Source: Kappaphycus alvarezii (taxonomy: Eukaryota > Rhodophyta > Florideophyceae > Gigartinales > Solieriaceae). Taken from it: a stretch of DNA of 64,000 nt. Within the stretch, counting starts at the first letter, position 1, and every line of letters starts with the position of its first letter. Where the stretch lies: contig NADL03000529.1 of NCBI GenBank assembly GCA_002205965.3, forward strand, positions 293,471 to 357,470, given 5' to 3'. The position numbers were made by a program, and so were the translations under genes. Below the pieces are notes generated by a model, which was not told the origin of the DNA, ran no database searches, and saw only the letters and a program-made list of their open reading frames with translations. This document shows positions 58,506-64,000 of this stretch, piece by piece.

Positions 58506-59686
58506 CTACATGATCCTGAAGTCCACCGGATTTCTCCTTCGATTTGCATTTCCTCTCTCATTATTCTTCCTTGAGACGGCAGCCATCATCAGCGGCCGGT
58601 CAGCAGCGGCCTTGTTCAAGATGGCATCAAGATCCATCAAGTTTTTCCTCCGCTGTTTCGGGAGGGCCTGCCTGTCCACATTTCTCTTCGCGGCGACAAC
58701 CACGTCCTTTTTGCGAGATTCCTGAACTACGGCGACCTTGTCATCGTCCTTCGGCTTCTTCATTTTCAGTTCTTCTCCAGACTCAGACCGGGCCCTAGCA
58801 ACTCCTCCTCGATGATCATCACCACGGGGGTTCTTGGACCAGCATGTTGCATCCGAATGTTCTCTCCGCCCACAAATTGTACAGCGCGTATCTCGATGCG
58901 GATTATGCGGGAAACGGCTCGCTCCGTGGCCCTTTTGGTTTAAATAGCTGCAAAAATAATTCACATCCGTCTTCACCGGCGGCGTAGTTCCGTCGAATTG
59001 CTTCTTCACGAGCAACGATAGCTCAGCAAATTGGTCGGCCAACTTATACACCTTATTTTCCAGGTGCTGAGAAGTACGAGCATCCGGCCTTTAAGGATCT
59101 TCTTCTGCGCTTCATTCTACGATGATCCTTGACTTTCTTCTCCGTAGAACGTTTTCTCTCCATTTACGAAATACGTGATTGCCTTCTTGAAACCCTTATA
59201 GTCCGAAGGGGGTCTCAACATTACGAACTGCTCCATGTCTTGATCTTCTGATATTGCTTTCCGAAGCAGGCCGAACGAGGCGGTATCGTTGAATCCAAAT
59301 CTCTTGTATAGAGCCTCCAACTGCACCAGGGAGCCCGTTACATCCTTAGGGTCCAACCCAGCGTTGATAACCTTCTGCAATTCTTCTTCCGGCTACGGGG
59401 TCTTCCCAAACTCCTCAATGAGCTTGGCCTTAACAATCGAATAGTCCTACGCCTCCTCCACCAACGCTCCGTCTCTCGCGAAAACCTCGTAGTAACGCTC
59501 AAACACCGCGCCCTCGAGGTGGCAAAGGATCTGAAGAGCCTTTTCCTCGTCGCTTTTCCCGTGCATGACTACATTCTCGTACGCGAAAAGGAAGCGCGCG
59601 ACTTCGGAAGAAGGGGAATCGTTGAAGGAAACGTGGGGTCTAAGGGAATCGTTCATGTCCATAGTCGACCCTGGATGCGGTACCAT
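58506..59686 (-). pseudogene. Gag of element C
   Basis: Start MVPHPGSTMDMNDSLRPHVS at 59686; RFLFAYENVVMHGKSDEEKA parallels the gag of B and D. Stop after ALVEEA (about 59447). It resumes at 59117-59380 (KVINAGLDPKDVTGSLVQLE, ITYFVNGEKTF) and 58506-59051. Knuckle 1 reads CSYLNQKGHGASRF (second and last Cys lost); knuckle 2 CTICGRREHSDATC has its Gly-His replaced by Glu-His but keeps the ligands. Confidence 0.8.
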
Positions 59687-59860
59687 GCAATGCTTGTTTT
59701 GTTTACTCTGTCCTTTTCTCTCCGTTTTGCGGCCATGCGGAACCTGCCTCTTATTCCCTCGGACTCCGGCAGCCCTCGCGTCATCTTATCGGGGCAGCCG
59801 GTCCTAGGTTTCTACTCATGAACGTGCAAGTACAGTATACACTACTACTGTACACTGTAC
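59687..59860. other. Flank right of element C
   Basis: Directly before gag the minus strand has GCA then TGGTACCGCATCCAGG, similar in form to the primer-binding site of B and D (LTR ending CA, then TGGTAC), but different after six bases. No LTR partner was found. Confidence 0.35.
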
Positions 59861-59920
59861 GGGCCCACTTTCCGCTCGTACAGCCCACTTACCGCTCGTA
59901 CAGCCCACTTACCGCTCGTA
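59861..59920 (+). repeat. Three 20-bp tandem repeats
   Basis: Units at 59861-59880, 59881-59900 and 59901-59920; the last two are identical (cagcccacttaccgctcgta) and the first differs at three or four bases. They are set in TACAGTA-rich sequence, with gtacagtgtacagtagtac following. Confidence 0.9.
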
Positions 59921-61563
59921 CAGTGTACAGTAGTACTGCATACTGTACGAGCACACTGGGCCAATGAACCAACGACTCTGACCGTCGTGCGACACCAAAA
60001 ATCGTGCGACACAGATTTTTTCAACTTTAGTTATTATCTCCACGTATTGTAAGTTCTGATCGAATCAGTATGGTATACAATGTCGCTTGGTGTATATTGC
60101 CGCATTTATGGTTAATTCCCATTATTTTTTTTGTAGCGTACGGTGCTGTAATTTCACTGTACTCACTACACATTACGGTATTGCAATAGAGGGGGAATTT
60201 TTGGGTTATTTTAATGCATAGAAGATGTGGTCGGTTATATCCACGAGGCTAATACGTTATGCGGGATAATTCCTCGCTTATGGGTAACACTACAGTAAAA
60301 TACCTTGCTTACAAGGCCGGCTCAATGCCGGCGAGCAGGAATGCCGAGTTGGACATGACGGCCGCAGAAGCGGGCCTTTGAGTAAGCACCGCTCTAACCA
60401 TCCCATAGGTCTCCATCGCTCCAACGGCCATTGCAATAGATGCTTCCCTAGATTATATTTTACTGTGCATTACAAAGTGTCAATAATTAGCTTACAGTGT
60501 TTGTATCCGATTCCGCATCCGAAATGTCTCATTTAGGTCATGACGTAGTAGTGCAGTTGTCACATTAGTGCCTTTTTTCACAACTTTTACATGCGTAGAT
60601 GGTCAGTTAAACTATATTGCTTTTTAACCTTTATTCTTTACATGCGCGAACATGTTAAAACTGTTGTTGGGTGAAACGGTCGACACCTTGTATTGCTAGA
60701 TGCGCAATAGTGCTATGTGATGCCTTAAACATTGGTGGCGTCGTAGTTGTTGTTGTCGTTCCCCAGAAGTATGTTCCCTGTAATTTCTTCGTGTTTTTGG
60801 GTACCTTATAGTGTAATTTCTTAAGGTGTGCAACTTTTTGTGGTTTATTTACAGTATCTCGGTTTTCGATCGCTCGGCTGTTACATTGGGACTATAAGAC
60901 GGATACCGAGATGTTGTAGACATTTTTCACATACATCATAACTGAAACTATTTTTTAATGATTTCATCTAATTCATTCATCTGGGATTTAGGGTTTGAAC
61001 ACGTGTTCATTTCGTATACATTTAAAAGTTCAAATTGCAGTAACACCGGTGCAATTAATTACTCTCATCATGTGGTAACCCGTGCACCGCTGTGCCTCCA
61101 ATACCCTCAAACATGACTGTCTTGATGGAAAAAATTCCTGCCCTTGATCAACTCAAAGACCCTAGACTTCCTCTAACACCCCTGATGTGCGCAAATTCGC
61201 ACACGAAAAAAATCTAGATGAGGACCATGATTGTATACAGTATCGGAATTGGGAAGATATTTTTACAGTTTTTGAATTTGCAAGATATTTTTAATTTGGG
61301 TGAGTGTGGCAAATTTGTCGGTTGATTTTTTCATTTTAGGACACGCTGTCATAGTAGATGTCAGTACAGTTCCAGGTTGTGGGTGATACTACAAGTAGCT
61401 CTGAAAGGTCTATATAATGGCCACATCAATTCCCACCCCTGGCCGATGGGTGGCTGGCATGGGTATGGCACCTAGATATTTACCTTGAAGAAATATCCTC
61501 CTAAATAGTCTCTCTGGTTCACACGATTACCGTGAATACAATTTTTATGGTTATTAGTATGTT
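59921..61563. other. Gene-free stretch holding repeat copy 2
   Basis: No open frame of note except the conserved 105-bp piece at 60316-60420. AT-rich with several TACAGTA words. Confidence 0.4.
60316..60420 (-). repeat. Dispersed 105-bp repeat, copy 2, coding on minus
   Basis: Gapless partner of 37867-37971. The minus strand reads AMETYGMVRAVLTQRPASAA, VMSNSAFLLAGIEPAL, then TAA. The stop follows EPAL in both copies, so this is the C-terminus of a protein. Upstream, EASIAMAVG parallels TDIARSVALR in copy 1. Confidence 0.6.
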
Positions 61564-61906
61564 TGTTGGAGACTTTTAGGGTAGCCAAAAGTCTATATAG
61601 CCGAGTAAACTGCTCCCTTTAGTGGAGGTGAAGCAAGTTGGCAGACAACTTCAAGCCAAGTCCCGAGTAGTAGGAAGTTGAGAGTCAACTTCAGACCCAA
61701 GAAAACTTTTTCTTACGCTAGTCGCAGAGCGTCGGTGGTAGACCTGCCCCTTTTATACTTGCTTGTAGCTTCCTCAACTCCTTCTCTATATACACTCCCT
61801 TTTGTTCGTTCAACAATACCACGGCAGCACTTTTGTCGCTCGCAACACCTCCTTCTCAGGGTAATTGGTTCTGAGGATCTCCTCCCCCGCCGATTTACCC
61901 CTATCA
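61564..61906 (+). repeat. Likely 5' LTR of element D
   Basis: Begins TGTTGGAG and ends ..TATCA two bases before TGGTACTC. A tctatatacac at about 61785 could be the TATA element. The 3' LTR lies outside the window, so boundaries are inferred from TG..CA and the primer-binding site. Confidence 0.45.
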
Positions 61907-61908
61907 TT

Positions 61909-61925
61909 TGGTACTCTTGTGGAGG
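61909..61925 (+). other. Candidate primer-binding site, element D
   Basis: TGGTACTCTTGTGGAGG, one base different from the site in element B. The reverse complement ends in CCA and could be the 3' end of a tRNA (acceptor and T-stem). Confidence 0.5.
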
Positions 61926-61952
61926 GGGTTGCACCCGAGGTATTCGAGTTGA

Positions 61953-62940
61953 AGAGTAGAAAGGAACACTTCGGGGGGATTTCTTTTCTGTAATCTGGAT
62001 CTCAACGCTGCTCGTATAACGTTCACAGGGGGCAAGACTGAAGACGTTGAGGAGTTTCTTTACACATATGTCAACGTTGTGATGCGAGAGAAGGGCGATG
62101 AAGAGAAGGCCGCAAGTATCTTCGCCTATCTTCATGGTGACGCAAAGCACAAATATAAGTCCAAGTTTATCGACGGGTGGTCTCTTAACGGGAATGGGCG
62201 TAACTTCGGTGAGGTATGTGAGTGGCTTGTGAAAGAGTATGCTAAGGAGGTAGAACCAGATGAGATGATTCGTACCGCCATAGAGGCCCGGCTCAACTTC
62301 GACGATTTGTTAAGCTCATTGGTGTACTTGTGTGATCTTTATGAAAAGGCTGGGTTCAACGCCCAAGCCAAGTACGGAATGCTGCGTAAGGCGGCTATGG
62401 GGGATAAGCGGCTCTCCGATTTCCTCCTCATCAAGGGCCCTCACACTTTTGATGAACTGAAGGGTACCATAGTAGAATTTGTCAAAAATTCGGAGACGTT
62501 TCAGTCACTGAGTGAGGTACCGAGGGAAACCCGCACATCGATGTCTATCGTACATCCTGAAAAGAATTATCAAAGGCCGGCTACTAGTGCAGCGGCATTA
62601 GAATCTGTCAGGAGCGATGTCAAAAACTTGGAAGAAAGGTTGGAAACCCGATTCGATAATCGACTTGACATGATAACCTCGCAGTTGGAAAGCCTTACTC
62701 TTACCATTAAGAAGAACCAGTCTGGGGCCCCTAAGGCCGCAGAAGTCTGTTCTTACTGTCACAAGCACTGGACACTTTGCAAACAGGTGTCCTGATAATC
62801 CACATAGAAACACTCGTTGTGCAAAGTGCGGTCGATATGGGCATCATGAAAGTAACTGCTGGTCTAAAGACAACAGAAGAGCAAATTTATCGGAGGAAGA
62901 GAGTCAGGACCAGAGGTGAAAATCTTACAAAAGAAGGGAT
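61953..62940 (+). pseudogene. Gag of element D
   Basis: The open frame starts after TGA at 61950-61952 without an ATG before 62079. It reads NAARITFTGGKTEDVEEFLY, then the shared VVMREKGDEEKAASIFAYL. The coiled segment ESVRSDVKNLEERLETRFDN lies at about 62600-62660. Knuckle 1 is CSYCHKH, then a one-base shift at about 62775, after which the other phase gives GHFANRC and knuckle 2 CAKCGRYGHHESNC complete. Confidence 0.8.
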
Positions 62941-62946
62941 CAAAGG

Positions 62947-63663
62947 TTGACGGATGCCGGTAACGTATCCATCGCTGAAGAGATTAGTCAAGTCAATGTG
63001 ACAAAAAGGGATGGGGAAGGGAACATTTTATCGAAGAAACCTAGGCTAGAGTATGGAATGCTGGAGCATATCCCAGCACCTGTACCTCCTCGAACCAAGA
63101 GGTCTGATCAAGTTGTTCCAGGAGTGGGAGTCACTCCGGCCAAGAAGACGAAAAAGAGTAAGAAAGTTAAGAGTATCTCTAAGGACGTACTAGAGTATGT
63201 GAAGAGGTACAATTTGGTGGCTGAGCTTGCATCGGCCCCAACTGGGATAACGTTTGGTCAACTTTTGAGGGGCGACGCAGAGGATGCGAGAAAAGAACTC
63301 AAAAAAATTATCAGGTCTAATAAGTCCGCTAAGGGTAAGAAACTGTTTCTTCAATCGGCCTCGACAGCACCAAGACGTCTTAAGCTGGTACCAGTCAAAG
63401 TATTGGGTATGAAAACCCAAGCTCTCTTCGATTCGGGTGCTGTTCCAAACCTCATTTCAGAAACTTTGGTGACAGATCTAGGTCTCGAAATTACTCCAAC
63501 GACTCGAAAAATAACTGTAGCGGATGGAACCGTCTCAAAATGCATGGGCACTGTTGACAAGGTTTCCGTGTTCTTTGGGGACTCTAAAGTTGATGTAGAC
63601 TTTCTTGTCATGCCGGATCTCCCTTTCGATGCAATCATTGGCTGCCCCACATGGAAAGACTAG
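62947..63663 (+). CDS. Gag end and protease, element D
   Basis: 238 open codons. Basic PAKKTKKSKKVKSISKD, then the family motif FGQLLRGDAEDARKELKKII, and the protease KTQALFDSGAVPNLISETLV with intact DSGA at about residues 160-163, ITVADGTVSKCMGTV, ending DLPFDAIIGCPTWKD. The frame ends early because a base is missing at about 63655; the other phase continues as MERLGTCIDLGNQMVSVNID. Confidence 0.85.
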   Translation: MTDAGNVSIAEEISQVNVTKRDGEGNILSKKPRLEYGMLEHIPAPVPPRTKRSDQVVPGVGVTPAKKTKKSKKVKSISKDVLEYVKRYNLVAELASAPTGITFGQLLRGDAEDARKELKKIIRSNKSAKGKKLFLQSASTAPRRLKLVPVKVLGMKTQALFDSGAVPNLISETLVTDLGLEITPTTRKITVADGTVSKCMGTVDKVSVFFGDSKVDVDFLVMPDLPFDAIIGCPTWKD

Positions 63664-64000
63664 GGACATGCATTGACTTGGGCAACCAAATGGTTTCAGT
63701 TAATATTGACGGCAGAACCGTGAAGATGCCCCTGGATTTCGACAAAAGCACGCATCCTGAAGATTTAAAAGAAACGGACAGTGAAGATTTCACTTCTAGC
63801 TATGACAGCGAAGATTCGGAACCAACTAACACTTTCGGAAGTGGAAAAGGGTACCCTCGGGGGTTAATGAACATGGCATGGGACGATTATGATTCCGGGT
63901 TTGAAACAGATGACGACTGGGATTCTAGGATAAGTTTGAAACCCGAATGTGTTTCTTTTTGCGATGATATCGAATCAAAGGACAGAATTCGGAGCATGAA
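63655..64000 (+). pseudogene. Acidic linker before RT, element D (partial)
   Basis: From the shift to the window end the frame stays open: LDFDKSTHPEDLKETDSEDF, TSSYDSEDSEPTNTFGSGKG, WDDYDSGFETDDDWDSRISL. It shares SEDFTS with B and C and would lead into RT beyond the window. Confidence 0.75.

Larger units (their letters stand above)
55013..59686 (-). mobile_element. Ty3/gypsy retrotransposon C, no LTRs found
   Basis: Same family and domain order as element B, on the minus strand, with gag starting at 59686. Comparing the flanks 54700-55010 and 59690-60300 by eye showed no LTR pair, so it may be truncated or the LTRs have diverged too far to see. Confidence 0.85.
61564..64000 (+). mobile_element. 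Ty3/gypsy retrotransposon D (runs off window)
   Basis: Same family as B and C, on the + strand, with LTR, primer-binding site, gag and protease visible. Only about three single-base shifts are seen in 2.1 kb of coding sequence, making it the least decayed copy here. Confidence 0.85.

Noticed and set aside
59863-59920. CRISPR-like array
   Set aside because: The 20-bp units are directly adjacent with no spacers, and the genome is eukaryotic.
54700-60300. LTR pair for element C
   Set aside because: No direct repeat between the two flanks could be found by eye.

Overview
This window is eukaryotic and looks like transposon-rich sequence from a fungus-like genome. The clues are one spliced ESCRT-I gene with a short GT..AG intron, a pogo-type DNA transposon, and piggyBac-, Tc1/mariner-, Ty1/copia- and Ty3/gypsy-like elements. 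There are also repeated fragments of a LINE-type reverse transcriptase with a restriction-like endonuclease. No bacterial operons, rRNA genes or CRISPR arrays are seen. An early-diverging (zoosporic) fungus would fit, but the species is inference only.

Layout, left to right. 1-1652: almost empty. 1653-5828: decayed Ty3/gypsy element A (+) with odd, partly inverted terminal repeats. 5829-9271: no recognised gene. 9272-11322: a pogo/Tigger transposon (-) with both terminal inverted repeats but a dead transposase. 11323-16749: no recognised gene. 16750-17660: Tc1/mariner relic (-). 18275-18886: two start-less, coding-looking frames (-). 19013-22340: Ty1/copia relic (-). 22570-28250: a LINE (+) split by a piggyBac-like element (23064-25858, -) and ending in two tandem endonuclease domains. 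30464-30889: a small unknown gene. 34499-35210: LINE endonuclease relic (-).

35741-36984 is the clearest intact host gene: a two-exon Vps23/TSG101 homologue (ESCRT-I). 38381-39690 is a LINE reverse transcriptase relic (+). 40675-47300 (-) is a broken region with an SF1 helicase, a RING finger and a segment resembling UBR ubiquitin ligases. This is the least conventional stretch.

48493-64000 holds three members of one Ty3/gypsy family. Element B (48493-54013, -) has both LTRs and is inserted beside a LINE fragment. Element C (about 55013-59686, -) has no LTRs that I could find. Element D (61564 to window end, +) is the best preserved and runs off the window. The family shares a gag N-terminal motif, twin zinc knuckles (damaged in some copies), a DSGA-type protease, and an acidic linker with the motif SEDFTS. 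B and D share a candidate primer-binding site.

The mobile genes do not act together as a pathway. They record successive insertions, nesting, inversion and decay. Frames were translated by eye, so boundaries of broken genes are approximate. No database search was possible.
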